NCBI RefSeq assembly: GCF_040412085.2
Contig: NZ_CP115920.1
Location: 2,108,001-2,172,000, forward strand
From: Vibrio sp. CB1-14
GTDB lineage: Bacteria > Pseudomonadota > Gammaproteobacteria > Enterobacterales > Vibrionaceae
Length of the DNA stretch: 64,000 bases
Direction of reading: 5' to 3'
Shown: piece after piece, positions 8,886 to 16,757 of the stretch
Position numbering within the stretch: position 1 is the first letter of the stretch
How the letters are laid out: every line of letters begins with the position of its first letter
Notes under the pieces: model-generated
The model's database searches: none
What the model saw: the letters and a program-made list of their open reading frames with translations, nothing else
Told to the model about the DNA's origin: nothing
Position numbers and translations under genes: made by a program

Positions 8886-9190
8886 TTTTTCGTGCGATGA
8901 AGCCGACATTTGGCACCAAAGATTTTAAAGAAACGCTCCAAAACCAACGCAGCCGACGTACCCAATGCAGAAGCAATGAACTCTCCACCAACTTGCTGCC
9001 AAAGATGGCGATACTTAAAGGCAACTCACGGCTCGTGCACTGAAGCTGACTGCCAAGTGCATCATAATCGAAGTCGATTGACGCCCTTTCCAAGCAAAAG
9101 AAACAGCACGTGCAGGTTTGCGATTTGGCACTGACGAGCAGGTGTAAAGCTAAAACGCTGAACCCACACACCACAATACTTAACCGAGAA
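8886..9190. repeat. Gene-less integron cassette, family A copy 2
   Basis: The body is related to the other A copies (TTTTAAAGAAACGCTCCAAA, GATTTGGCACTGACGAGCAG). A plus-strand frame is open here for 74 codons and resembles open frames in copies 4 and 5, but it is broken in copies 1 and 3 and has no ribosome binding site. It is treated as non-coding. Confidence 0.75.
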
Positions 9191-9314
9191 AGCTAACGCC
9201 TTGTTAAGTAGCAGCTAACTGCCACTGCACTCAAGCAAAGCCACCTTAATCACTAAACCCAATTCAAACCAAAATCGCCGACTGTTAGCTGTCTGCTTGA
9301 ACAATTTGTTATAC
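9191..9314 (-). other. attC, class I variant (124 bp)
   Basis: R' is AGCTAAC (9191-9197) and R'' is GTTATAC (9308-9314). TTGTTAAGTAGCAGC arm type. It is the attC of the VOC cassette at 9321. Confidence 0.9.
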
Positions 9315-9320
9315 GATTGT

Positions 9321-9725
9321 TCACGCTGAGCTTTGACAGATGAAACGAATCAAGTAGCCGTCTGGGTCTTTAACTATGGTTTGCCTAACAACAGTCTCCA
9401 CATCCCCAGTTTGATAAGTTTCAGTTTGCAACGGTAAGAAGACATCATTTGGAGAAAATGCCATTGAATCAAGCCACTCCGACGTAACTTTGAATGTTAG
9501 GTTCATACCAAGGCCAAAAGGAGCGACAAGTTCTCCATTTACCCAAGAATCCGGCTTTAGTTGAGTGATCATTAGTTGGGTACTGTTGAATGATAAGAAA
9601 ACAAAACCATCTCGTCGAAAAGCCACACTAAAACCCAACTCGGCAGTATAGAATTCTTCGCTTACACCAATATCGGTCACAAGTAGTTCTGGTATTAAAT
9701 CGTTAAAGTCCATGCTTGCTTCCAT
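9321..9725 (-). CDS. VOC / bleomycin-resistance-like protein (cassette)
   Basis: This 134-residue protein starts MDFNDLIPELLVTDIGVS after an in-frame MEAS (an ATG at 9713 is an equally good start). It shows LLVTDIGVSEEFYTAELGFSV, the typical first module, and the final VKDPDGYLIRFICQ. This layout (ELLVTD.. with FLSFNSTQLMI) is that of Glyoxalase-type proteins close to bleomycin-binding proteins. The ligand is not predictable. It is a single-gene cassette. Confidence 0.82.
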   Translation of the reverse strand: MEASMDFNDLIPELLVTDIGVSEEFYTAELGFSVAFRRDGFVFLSFNSTQLMITQLKPDSWVNGELVAPFGLGMNLTFKVTSEWLDSMAFSPNDVFLPLQTETYQTGDVETVVRQTIVKDPDGYLIRFICQSSA

Positions 9726-9727
9726 TC

Positions 9728-9851
9728 GTATAACGCCTTGTTAAGTAGCAGCTAACTACCACTACACTCAAACAAAGCCACCGTAATCACTAAAACCAAT
9801 TCAAACCAAAATCGCCAACGGTTAGCTGTCTGCTTGAACAATTTGTTATGC
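9728..9851 (-). other. attC, class I variant (124 bp)
   Basis: R' is GTATAAC (9728-9734) and R'' is GTTATGC (9845-9851). It is the attC of the GNAT cassette at 9852. Confidence 0.9.
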
Positions 9852-10280
9852 CTATTGGTCACGATAGACATTTGGTTGCCAGATTTGCATTAATATCTCT
9901 GGATTTTCTACTGGTCTAAAACCGAATTGAGCATAGAGCCCGTGAGCATCCCTAGTAGCCAAAACCATCCTACGGAGTCCTTTTACATCAGCGTGTTCGA
10001 CTATCGTTTGCACTAACAACTTGCTCAGACCTTTCCCTCTATGACAATCTTCAATAAACACATCCGCAAGGTAAGCGAATGTAGCTCTATCTGTTATGAG
10101 TCGAGCAAAGCCCACTTGATCGCCAGTGTCAGTAAAAACACCAAAACAAAAAGAGTTTGATATGGCCTTTTTCAAAGTGTCTCTTGGAATCTCAGAAGCC
10201 CAATAACTACGTGAAATAAATCTATAGATAAACTCAAAGTCGAGGTCTTCATTGTTTGTGCTTACTTTGTATCCTTGCAT
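9852..10280 (-). CDS. GNAT family N-acetyltransferase (cassette)
   Basis: This 142-residue protein has the acetyl-CoA loop VFIEDCHRGKGLSKLLVQTIVEH (about 76-98), where R/K-G-x-G is the pyrophosphate-binding turn, and HGLYAQFGFRPVENPEILM at the end. The SRSYWASEIPRDTLKKAI start is typical of small bacterial GNATs near COG0454. The acceptor substrate is unknown. The ATG is at 10280. It is not closely similar to the GNAT at 1519, so the two were captured independently. Confidence 0.87.
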   Translation of the reverse strand: MQGYKVSTNNEDLDFEFIYRFISRSYWASEIPRDTLKKAISNSFCFGVFTDTGDQVGFARLITDRATFAYLADVFIEDCHRGKGLSKLLVQTIVEHADVKGLRRMVLATRDAHGLYAQFGFRPVENPEILMQIWQPNVYRDQ

Positions 10281-10297
10281 TGCTCTCTATCCCTGAG

Positions 10298-10422
10298 GCA
10301 TAACGCCTGCATAACACGTTTACTACCATGCGATTATACTTGAAATTGACGCCCTAAAACGAGAAACACCCGACAACCTGAGATGCCGAGTGTAGTAAAT
10401 CGTGTTGATGCAATTGTTAGGC
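10298..10422 (-). other. attC, divergent class (125 bp)
   Basis: R' is GCATAAC (10298-10304) and R'' is GTTAGGC (10416-10422). The internal arms are unlike class I/II (TGCATAACACGTTTACTACC and GTAGTAAATCGTGTTGATGC) but still complementary. It belongs to the Ntn-hydrolase-like cassette and suggests a donor array different from the rest. Confidence 0.82.
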
Positions 10423-11247
10423 ATTTTGCTCATTTGGTTCAGGCCATTTAGTCGCCTCTACTTCAAAAGTATAAGGGTCAAAAGCCAAATATTCATTACG
10501 CTCAAAGGGCATAAGCGCGCGACCAGAAAAAGCCACCTGACCAGAGTCTTTACTTGGCCAATAAATGTTATATGGAAGAACATTCATGTGAGAATACACT
10601 TTGTATATTTGAGGGGCTCCACCAATATAAGGTTTACCTTCGTCACAAATAAACTCCCTTAAAACCTCAAAAGGTTCCATTTGCATACCAATCTCTTCCA
10701 CTCGACTTCTTTCGCGTAATAGTGCATATGCTCGCTCATTTGCTAAATTAGCGTCATCGCCAATAAACGCAAAGTACTTATTTCCCCCTCCTTTTTTTCG
10801 GTGATTCGAGGCACTTCTGAACCGAAACTCATTATTTTTGTTATCAAAATACACAGTCCAAATGCGGAAGTCTTGAACTTTCCAAGAATAACCGGCGAGA
10901 ATAAACTTAACTGCTGCCGGATCAGGGCGAGACTGCCCAAAAGGTAAATTTGATATATTACGCCACATGCTATTGAATATGTTCAATAAATGACCTCTCA
11001 GAATTGTTAGGTCATAACCTCTTGAACGCATTTTAGGGTGCATCTGTACAGCATTTTGCAGCTGTAACATTAATGGGTAAGCATTGTCAGTATTCCCAGC
11101 GAACGCTATGATCGCATCACCACGCCCCAAATCTAATACCTTAGCGCCAATATCCCACTCCCGCCCACCGCTTAGCCTTGAATCACTAGACACATATAAC
11201 TCTTTTGTTTGGTTATTATGTCTAACCCATGCTGCCACTAACGTCAT
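10417..11247 (-). CDS. Proteasome/HslV-like Ntn-hydrolase candidate (cassette)
   Basis: This 276-residue protein begins MTLVAAWV, so removal of Met would expose Thr as the N-terminal residue, as in HslV and proteasome beta subunits. The next elements fit that fold: YVSSDSRLSGG (Asp at residue 22, compare ADSR), AKVLDL (Lys 36, the catalytic Lys position) and IIAFAGNTDNAYPLML, close in pattern to AGFAGGTADAFTL of HslV. It is longer than HslV (about 175), with an extra C-terminal region of about 100 residues (GGAPQIYKVYSHMNVLPYNIYW). The stop lies in the attC core. I infer a threonine amidohydrolase or protease; the substrate is unknown. Confidence 0.65.
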   Translation of the reverse strand: MTLVAAWVRHNNQTKELYVSSDSRLSGGREWDIGAKVLDLGRGDAIIAFAGNTDNAYPLMLQLQNAVQMHPKMRSRGYDLTILRGHLLNIFNSMWRNISNLPFGQSRPDPAAVKFILAGYSWKVQDFRIWTVYFDNKNNEFRFRSASNHRKKGGGNKYFAFIGDDANLANERAYALLRERSRVEEIGMQMEPFEVLREFICDEGKPYIGGAPQIYKVYSHMNVLPYNIYWPSKDSGQVAFSGRALMPFERNEYLAFDPYTFEVEATKWPEPNEQNA

Positions 11248-11271
11248 TAAATTCTCCGAACTATTTATGAT

Positions 11272-11393
11272 GCCTAACGCCTTGCTAAGTTGCAGCTAAC
11301 GAGCACAACACTCAAGCAAAGCCACGTAATCACTGAACTCAACCAAACCAAAATCGCCGAGCGTTAGCTGTCTGCTTGAGCAATTTGTTAGCT
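11272..11393 (-). other. attC, class I (122 bp)
   Basis: R' is GCCTAAC (11272-11278) and R'' is GTTAGCT (11387-11393). It belongs to gene-less cassette A3. Confidence 0.9.
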
Positions 11394-11696
11394 TTTTTCG
11401 TGTGATGCAGCCAGCGTTTGCCACCAAGGTTCTACAGAAACGCTCCAACCCCAACACCGACGATGAACCTAATGCAGAAGCATTGAACTTTCCACCAACT
11501 TACTGCCAAGATGGCGACACTTAAAGGCAACTCAAGGCTCTTGCGCTGAAGCTGACAACCAAGTGCACCATACTCAAAGTTGATTGACTAAGTTTCAAAA
11601 CAAGAGAAGCAGCGTTCTCGATGTACCGATTTGGCACTGATGTTCAGGTGTAAAGCTAGAACGCGAAACCCCTACTCCAATGAACTTAACCGAGAA
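11394..11696. repeat. Gene-less integron cassette, family A copy 3
   Basis: This is homologous to the other A bodies. Relative to copies 4 and 5 it lacks one A in CTGCCAAGATGG (they have CTGCCAAAGATGG), which would shift any plus-strand frame. That supports a non-coding nature of the family. Confidence 0.75.
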
Positions 11697-11819
11697 AGCT
11701 AACGCATTGTTAAGTAGCAGCTAACTACCACTGCACCCAAACAAGGCCACCGTAATCACTAAATTCAGCCAAACCAAAATCGCCAAACGTTAGCTGTCTG
11801 CTTGAACAATTTGTTATGG
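11697..11819 (-). other. attC, class I variant (123 bp)
   Basis: R' is AGCTAAC (11697-11703) and R'' is GTTATGG (11813-11819). It has ATTGTTAAGTAGCAGC with an A in place of the usual C near R'. It is the attC of the two-gene lysozyme-like cassette. Confidence 0.88.
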
Positions 11820-12068
11820 CTTCAAGCCTCCGTCACTAAAGCATTTAACTACAGACAGAACAAGCCAGTATACTGCCGATTGTGCCACAAATGTTGGGAT
11901 AAACCATGTCAACCAAATAAAAATCGCATAGAAATAATCAAAACTGCATTCACTAGTATCGATTTCTTTGCAAAAGACTTCCATTGTATTATGTTCAATG
12001 GCAATAGATAAAACCATACTGGCAATAATGATCGAAACAATGACTGAAAATATTAATAACTTTTTCAT
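11814..12068 (-). CDS. Small two-TM protein, possible immunity protein (cassette)
   Basis: This 84-residue protein starts MKKLLIFSVIVSIIIAS. Two hydrophobic segments (about 4-27 and 50-75) flank a short acidic loop with two cysteines (FCKEIDTSECSFDYF) that would face the periplasm. Its ATG at 12068 overlaps the TGA of the upstream gene (ATGA), a classic translational-coupling arrangement. A longer start at 12092 would lie inside that gene and is less likely. With a lysozyme-like protein directly before it, an immunity or holin-like role is the simplest guess. No family recognised. Confidence 0.7.
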   Translation of the reverse strand: MKKLLIFSVIVSIIIASMVLSIAIEHNTMEVFCKEIDTSECSFDYFYAIFIWLTWFIPTFVAQSAVYWLVLSVVKCFSDGGLKP

Positions 12069-12616
12069 TGTGCACAACCCTTTAATTTCCAAGGTTGAGT
12101 TAAATAAACCTTTGAAACTCTTGCACCATAGTCAGTTACTTTCTCGGCCCCAATAAAGTTATATATTGAGGCTATTTTTTCTATTGTCGGATTATTAATA
12201 CGCTCTTGTATACGCTTTAGAATTATTACACCAAACTCAATATTATAGTGGGGGCAGTTGAGACTATTTTTTGTAACTCCCAATTCTCGCCAATATTTAT
12301 AATGGATATTCATTGGCAATATACTTTTTCTTAAAGGAAAGACTTCTTCTAAAAAATCAGGATAAAGCCTCTCATAATAGCCATGAGTAGTTTCCATGTA
12401 CATAATTGCCATAGTCAATCGAGGATCAACACCATGTTTTTTTGATATTTGAATTATTGAGCCACACCATCGTCCAACTTCGCTTTGAGAGTCAGCTTCA
12501 AACCAAGGTGCCGACCCATTAGCATTTTCATTAGATGTAATTTCAAAAATTGCAGGAGTATTCTGTACAATACTTTCTTTACGATCATCACGCATATTTA
12601 AGATGGGAGTATTCAT
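12065..12616 (-). CDS. SLT/lysozyme-fold protein, possible cell-wall-degrading effector (cassette)
   Basis: This 183-residue protein has an N-terminal 45 residues that are polar with no signal peptide. After that the pattern is that of an SLT-type transglycosylase: HGVDPRLTMAIMYMETTHGYY with the likely catalytic Glu at residue 75, then HYNIEFGVIILKRIQERI, ASIYNFIGAEKVTDYG and ARVSKVY. The enzyme class cleaves the glycan strands of peptidoglycan. Lack of a signal peptide plus a coupled small membrane protein suggests a secreted effector (for example type VI) with immunity, or an endolysin-holin pair. AAGGAG lies ahead of the ATG at 12616. Confidence 0.72.
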   Translation of the reverse strand: MNTPILNMRDDRKESIVQNTPAIFEITSNENANGSAPWFEADSQSEVGRWCGSIIQISKKHGVDPRLTMAIMYMETTHGYYERLYPDFLEEVFPLRKSILPMNIHYKYWRELGVTKNSLNCPHYNIEFGVIILKRIQERINNPTIEKIASIYNFIGAEKVTDYGARVSKVYLTQPWKLKGCAQ

Positions 12617-12717
12617 CGCTCATTCTCTCCTTATAACAGTAAAAGACAGAATCATACCAATATGGGTGCATATCAAATAACTGTATGGATAGATATGCGA
12701 GTTAAATCACTTCTGAG

Positions 12718-12843
12718 CCATAACGCCTGCTTAAGTGGTGAGTGACGCACCACCAAACTTAAATCGACCACCGTAAACATATAAGCTGACAGTTACACCA
12801 AAATTGCCTAGCGTTACGAATCCACTTGAAGCATTTGTTATAT
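12718..12843 (-). other. attC, class III (126 bp)
   Basis: R' is CCATAAC (12718-12724) and R'' is GTTATAT (12837-12843). The arms are TGCTTAAGTGGTGAGTGACG and CGTTACGAATCCACTTGAAGC. It is the attC of the VOC cassette at 12857. The arms resemble the partial site at 1-99. Confidence 0.85.
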
Positions 12844-12856
12844 GCCTTACGACTTA

Positions 12857-13225
12857 CTACATTGAAACCGCTTCTATCTTGTTACCATCAAGGTCTCGGA
12901 CGAAAGCAGCGTAGTAGCTTTCTCCATACTCCGGACGTAAACCGGGCTTCCCTTCGCATATTGCACCTAACTTAACGGCTATTGCGTAAAAGTTATCAAC
13001 TGCCTCTTGATTGCAAGCATTAAAGGCTATGTGAGTTCCATTACCATTTGACGCATAACCTTCCGACGGTAGACCAACCCAAAACTCGAAGTTGGTACCG
13101 TAAGCTGCCGCGACACCTTCAATTAGGTGCGTTCGATTAATAGATAGAGTTTCAAACACAGCGTCGTAGAAATTCACTGCTGATTCGATATTTCTAACTC
13201 CAACGGAGACATGATTTAAAATCAT
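12857..13225 (-). CDS. VOC / glyoxalase family protein (cassette)
   Basis: This 122-residue protein starts MILNHVSVGVRNIESAVNFYDAVF, the common start of the small VOC proteins near YaeR/Glyoxalase (COG0346). The C-terminal half has THIAFNACNQEAVDNFYAIA and YYAAFVRDLDGNKIEAV. His and Glu residues at module starts and ends (NHVSV, HIAF, KIEAV) fit metal ligands. The substrate is unknown. It has a well-placed AAAGGAAT before the ATG at 13225. Of the three VOC cassettes it looks most like a true lyase. Confidence 0.87.
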   Translation of the reverse strand: MILNHVSVGVRNIESAVNFYDAVFETLSINRTHLIEGVAAAYGTNFEFWVGLPSEGYASNGNGTHIAFNACNQEAVDNFYAIAVKLGAICEGKPGLRPEYGESYYAAFVRDLDGNKIEAVSM

Positions 13226-13259
13226 TGAAATTCCTTTTATTCATCAAAACTCAAGAGGC

Positions 13260-13383
13260 ATATAACGCCCAATTAAGTTGTGAGCAACGCTGCCATCACA
13301 CTCAAACACTGCACCGTAATCACCAAACTAATTGAAACCGAAAGCGCCGAGCGTTGCGAATCAGCTTGAATTGTTTGTTATGT
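13260..13383 (-). other. attC, class III variant (124 bp)
   Basis: R' is ATATAAC (13260-13266) and R'' is GTTATGT (13377-13383). The arms are CCAATTAAGTTGTGAGCAACG and CGTTGCGAATCAGCTTGAATTG. It is the attC of the YaaC-like cassette. Confidence 0.85.
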
Positions 13384-14388
13384 TTTTGGTTTAGCCATTT
13401 CTTCAACAAGCTCCATGACCAGTTCTGGAAAAGTGTTCTCTACTAGTTGCTGAGCTTTATAAATTGCAGGCCAAAGTATATCCCCTTTGCCACCTTGGAC
13501 TAAAGATACCCAATAAGTAGGAAAATACCTGACAAGCATACTCATATAGAAAGAAGAGATGTACAACAGACAAATTTCAGATAACTGCCCAACACCATTC
13601 ACTGGAGGTGATATTGCAAGCCTCGGGATAGAGCCAAATTGTTTGCTTAAAGACGAATGCGTAAATAAGGCAGTTTTATTTGAGAACACTTCAGCTGTTG
13701 CCTTAATATTTTTGTCAGTAACTACTTCATATCCTAGATTTTCAAACTGTTCACGAACGCATTCAGTAATAGGGCTAACGGTCGCATTTAGGCCAGACTC
13801 AGCGTTATAAGTCATTTCATTTACAATAACTGACATTGAAGCATGCCCAGCAATTTTTAGTTCATGCGTTAAGTCTGGTAATCTAGTGAGTACATCACCA
13901 AAGCTCATTGATAAGTTGCTTTCAGGTTTATCATAATTCAAAGTCCAATCGACCCCTGACGAGTTCACGTGAACACATGACATATTGTTCGTACCTTCCA
14001 AAAGGTCCACAAATAAGCCCTTGCATAGGTGAACTTTTAAATCTAAAAGACCTTCAAGTCCTTTATGTAACTCACCGGAGAAGTTTTTCCTCCAATCTTC
14101 TGCAGTTAAACCATGCCCCGCAGTAAGAGTTTCTTCACCACCTTTTGACTTTAAAAGTAAGATCAATGCTCGGCTTAAGCTGGCAACCCCGTAGAATGTG
14201 AGCAAAGGACGAACAGAGTAGTTAGATGAAAAAGCATTACGAAAATATTCTCTTGCTTGCTTAGCTGCATTGTTTATTGCAATAGTTCTATTAGCAGAAA
14301 GCTTCCTATTATGAATCTGCGTATAAAGCCTATCTACTGCATCTCGGCTCTCTAACACAAGTAGCTCTTGCCAGACTTTACTATCCAA
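13378..14388 (-). CDS. YaaC-like protein (cassette)
   Basis: This is a protein of about 336 residues. KVWQELLVLESRDAVDRLY at the start and AAKQAREYFRNAF followed by VRPLLTFYGVASLSRALILL are the hallmarks of the YaaC-like family (function not established, often annotated as a hypothetical in many phyla). I place the start at TTG 14388, six bases after GAGGTG; the longer frame from 14460 runs through attC. The C-terminus is a predicted helical bundle. The TAA stop is inside R''. It has one of the largest genes in the array. Confidence 0.7.
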   Translation of the reverse strand: MDSKVWQELLVLESRDAVDRLYTQIHNRKLSANRTIAINNAAKQAREYFRNAFSSNYSVRPLLTFYGVASLSRALILLLKSKGGEETLTAGHGLTAEDWRKNFSGELHKGLEGLLDLKVHLCKGLFVDLLEGTNNMSCVHVNSSGVDWTLNYDKPESNLSMSFGDVLTRLPDLTHELKIAGHASMSVIVNEMTYNAESGLNATVSPITECVREQFENLGYEVVTDKNIKATAEVFSNKTALFTHSSLSKQFGSIPRLAISPPVNGVGQLSEICLLYISSFYMSMLVRYFPTYWVSLVQGGKGDILWPAIYKAQQLVENTFPELVMELVEEMAKPKT

Positions 14389-14416
14389 TATGACCACCTC
14401 AAATTTAAATAAAAAA

Positions 14417-14539
14417 ACATAACGCCTTGTTAAGTAGCAGCTAACTACCGCTGCTCTCAAACAAAACCACCGTAATCACTTATCTCAACCAAACCAAAAC
14501 CGCCAACTGTTAGCTGTCTGCTTGAACAATTTGTTAGCA
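14417..14539 (-). other. attC, class I variant (123 bp)
   Basis: R' is ACATAAC (14417-14423) and R'' is GTTAGCA (14533-14539). It is the attC of the ABM cassette. Confidence 0.9.
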
Positions 14540-14857
14540 CTTTTCAGCCAAAGACGTTTGTAAAAAGTCATCGCTGACTTCGAGTTTATATACGGTATTT
14601 GATTTAACTAAACACTCTCGCATTTCCTTACGTGAGATCTCGAAGAGTTCATCTGTGAATTGATGGTCTTTTTCCCATTGCTCACGACTTGGCCATTGGG
14701 CATAACCTACCATTACATTTGGCTTGTCTGAACGATGAAGACGAGAGCCAAAGCTGCCACAGTGCTGGTAGATTGACTTTGTAACTTCAAGCCATGCTTC
14801 GCGAAACCTTGATTCCGTTCCATCACGAATTTCAAACTCATAGACTGCGATAAACAT
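14534..14857 (-). CDS. ABM-type (antibiotic biosynthesis monooxygenase) domain protein (cassette)
   Basis: This 107-residue protein is a single ferredoxin-like dimeric alpha-beta barrel domain: MFIAVYEFEIRDGTESRFREAW, then GSFGSRLHRSDKPNVMVGYAQWPSREQWE and a C-terminal strand (NTVYKLEV). ABM/quinol-monooxygenase-like proteins act on small aromatics or heme, but many are uncharacterised. The gene overlaps its own attC R'' by its stop codon. The start is ATG at 14857, with GGAGAAAC upstream. Confidence 0.82.
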   Translation of the reverse strand: MFIAVYEFEIRDGTESRFREAWLEVTKSIYQHCGSFGSRLHRSDKPNVMVGYAQWPSREQWEKDHQFTDELFEISRKEMRECLVKSNTVYKLEVSDDFLQTSLAEKC

Positions 14858-14874
14858 CCGGTTTCTCCTCTGAG

Positions 14875-14979
14875 TGCTAACGCCCTGCTAAGTGGCGCTG
14901 ACGACCAACTAACCAAGCGCACTAAACTTCAAACCAAAACCGCCAAGCTTATGGCGTCCACTTGAGCAGTTTGTTAGCT
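14875..14979 (-). other. attC, class II (105 bp)
   Basis: R' is TGCTAAC (14875-14881) and R'' is GTTAGCT (14973-14979). It belongs to gene-less cassette B3. Confidence 0.88.
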
Positions 14980-15282
14980 TTTTCGTGCGATAATGCCTGT
15001 GTTGCTTACCAAGGTTTTGAAGTAACGCTTTCCCCTCAATACCAATGAGCAACATGACGCAACAGAGTTAAACTGTCCAAAAACTCATAGCCCTAGTTGA
15101 CGAAACTCAGAGGCAACTCAAGGTTCTTTCACTGAAGCCAACAACCACATGTGCCAAATTCTTGCTTGAACGCAAACACTCAAACACCAAAGAAGAAGCG
15201 CGATAAAACGATGGGATTGGCACTGATTAACCGATGAAAAGCTAGTGCGATGAACCCACATACCAATAAACTAAACCGTGAA
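14980..15282. repeat. Gene-less integron cassette, family B copy 3
   Basis: This is the third family B body, close to copies 1, 2 and 4 across its length, with the same AGGCAACTCAAGGTTCTTTC core and the AAACTAAACCGTGAAAGC right end. No frame longer than 60 codons is kept here. Confidence 0.78.
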
Positions 15283-15404
15283 AGCTAACGCCTTGCTAAG
15301 TTGCAGCTAACGAACACAACACTCAAGCAAAGCCCCGTAATCACTAAACTCAACCAAACCAAAATCGCCAAGCGTTAGCTGTCTGCTTGAGCAATTTGTT
15401 AGCT
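15283..15404 (-). other. attC, class I (122 bp)
   Basis: R' is AGCTAAC (15283-15289) and R'' is GTTAGCT (15398-15404). It belongs to gene-less cassette A4. Confidence 0.9.
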
Positions 15405-15709
15405 TTTTTCGTGCGATGCAGCCAACGTTTGCCACCAAGGTTTTAAAGAAACGCTCCAAAACCAACGCCACCGATGTACCAAATGCAGAAGCATTGAACT
15501 TTCCCCCAACTTGCTGCCAAAGATGGCGACACTTAAAGGCAACTCACGGCTCTTGCACTCAAGCTGACAGCCAAGAATGCCATGCCCAACAGTTAATTTA
15601 TGGTTGTTCAAAGCAAAAGAAACAGCGTGCTCGATTTAACGATTTGGCAATGACGAGCAGGTGTAAAGCTGGAACGCTGAACCCCTACTCCAATGAACTT
15701 AACCGAGAA
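15405..15709. repeat. Gene-less integron cassette, family A copy 4
   Basis: This is about 90 percent identical by eye to copy 5 (16348-16652). Both share a 99-codon plus-strand frame and a 70-codon minus-strand frame. Neither has a ribosome binding site and both are broken in copies 1 and 3, so they are treated as incidental. The fact that two copies flank the GFA cassette at 15827 suggests a segmental rearrangement. Confidence 0.75.
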
Positions 15710-15832
15710 AGCTAACGCCTTGTTAAGTGGCAGCTAACTACCACTGCACTCAAACAAAGCCACCATAACAACTAAACTCAACCACACCAAAATCGCCAAC
15801 TGTTAGCTGTCTGCTTGAACAATTTGTTATGT
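15710..15832 (-). other. attC, class I variant (123 bp)
   Basis: R' is AGCTAAC (15710-15716) and R'' is GTTATGT (15826-15832). It is the attC of the GFA cassette at 15827. Confidence 0.9.
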
Positions 15833-16213
15833 TTCTTTGCTTTTGTGTGCGAGTTTATAAGCATGTTGCTCCCACTCTCTGCCGTCAAACTCCGATACCG
15901 AAACCTTTGAAACTGGAGTGTCTATACAGTTGATATTAACGTCCACTCCATCGGGGTTTGATCGCGGAATGTAGAAAGGTTTGCAGCCACATATGGTGCA
16001 AAAAAAGTGCTTTGCGACATTCGTATTAAACGTGTAAGTGCTTAAACTGTCCCGCCCCTTTAACAAAGAAAACTTCGAGTTAGGTACAATCAAATGAAGA
16101 AAGCCAGACTTTTTACAAATTGAGCAATTGCATAAGTCAGCCTCGATAATTTCAGGAGCTTCAACTGAGAACTGAACCTCTCCACAATGACAACTTCCTC
16201 GATATTCCATCAT
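15827..16213 (-). CDS. GFA family zinc protein (cassette)
   Basis: This 128-residue protein has the same cysteine framework as the cassette protein at 6843: GSCHCGEVQFSVEAP (residues 6-20), CNCSICKKSGFLH (28-40) and HFFCTICGCKPFYIPRS, and then DVNINCID. It is probably a zinc-binding protein related to glutathione-dependent formaldehyde-activating enzyme and the CENP-V domain. The real substrate is not known. The stop is inside attC R'', and GAGGAAATG precedes the start codon. Two GFA cassettes in one array suggest repeated capture of this family. Confidence 0.87.
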   Translation of the reverse strand: MMEYRGSCHCGEVQFSVEAPEIIEADLCNCSICKKSGFLHLIVPNSKFSLLKGRDSLSTYTFNTNVAKHFFCTICGCKPFYIPRSNPDGVDVNINCIDTPVSKVSVSEFDGREWEQHAYKLAHKSKET

Positions 16214-16225
16214 TTCCTCTTTGAA

Positions 16226-16347
16226 ACATAACGCCTTGCTAAGTTGCAGCTAACGAACACAGCACCCAAGCAAAGCCACGTAATCACTGAACTCAACCAA
16301 ACCAAAATCGCCGAGCGTTAGCTGTCTGCTTGAGCAATTTGTTAGCT
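16226..16347 (-). other. attC, class I (122 bp)
   Basis: R' is ACATAAC (16226-16232) and R'' is GTTAGCT (16341-16347). It belongs to gene-less cassette A5. Confidence 0.9.
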
Positions 16348-16652
16348 TTTTTCGTGCGATGCTGCCAACGTTTGGCACCAAGATTTCAAAGAAACGCTCC
16401 AAAGCCGACACCACCGATGTACCAAATGCAGAAGCATTGAACTTTCCACCAACTTGCTGCCAAAGATGGCGATACTTAAAGGCAACTCAAGGCTCTTGCA
16501 CTCAAGCTGACAGCCAAGAATGCCATGCCCAACAGTTAATTGATGGTTGTTCAAAGCAAAAGGAACAGCGCGCTCGATTTAACGATTTGGCACTGATGAG
16601 CAGGTGTAAAGCTAGAACGCTAAACTCCTACTCCAATGAACTGAACCGAGAA
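16348..16652. repeat. Gene-less integron cassette, family A copy 5
   Basis: This is the second cassette from attI. It is very similar to copy 4. It holds the family landmarks TTTTTTCGTGCGATGC, CGATACTTAAAGGCAACTC and TGAACCGAGAAAGC. No supported gene. Confidence 0.75.
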
Positions 16653-16757
16653 AGCTAACGCCCTGCTAAGTGGCGCTGACGACCAACTAACCAAGCGCAC
16701 TAAACTTCAAACCAAAACCGCCAAGCTTATGGCGTCCACTTGAGCAGTTTGTTAGCT
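16653..16757 (-). other. attC, class II (105 bp)
   Basis: R' is AGCTAAC (16653-16659) and R'' is GTTAGCT (16751-16757). It belongs to B4, the cassette nearest attI. Confidence 0.9.

Noticed and set aside
10402..10662. Plus-strand 86-codon frame
   Set aside because: It is antisense to the Ntn-hydrolase-like gene and starts within attC.
15399..16554. Minus-strand 70-codon frames in family A copies and longer ones in family B
   Set aside because: They extend into attC sequence, lack a ribosome binding site and are not conserved as frames among all copies.
15416..16658. Plus-strand 99-codon frames in family A copies 4 and 5 (and a 74-codon one in copy 2)
   Set aside because: They are similar because the DNA is similar. 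Copy 1 has an internal stop and copy 3 a one-base loss, none has a ribosome binding site, and the orientation is opposite to cassette genes.
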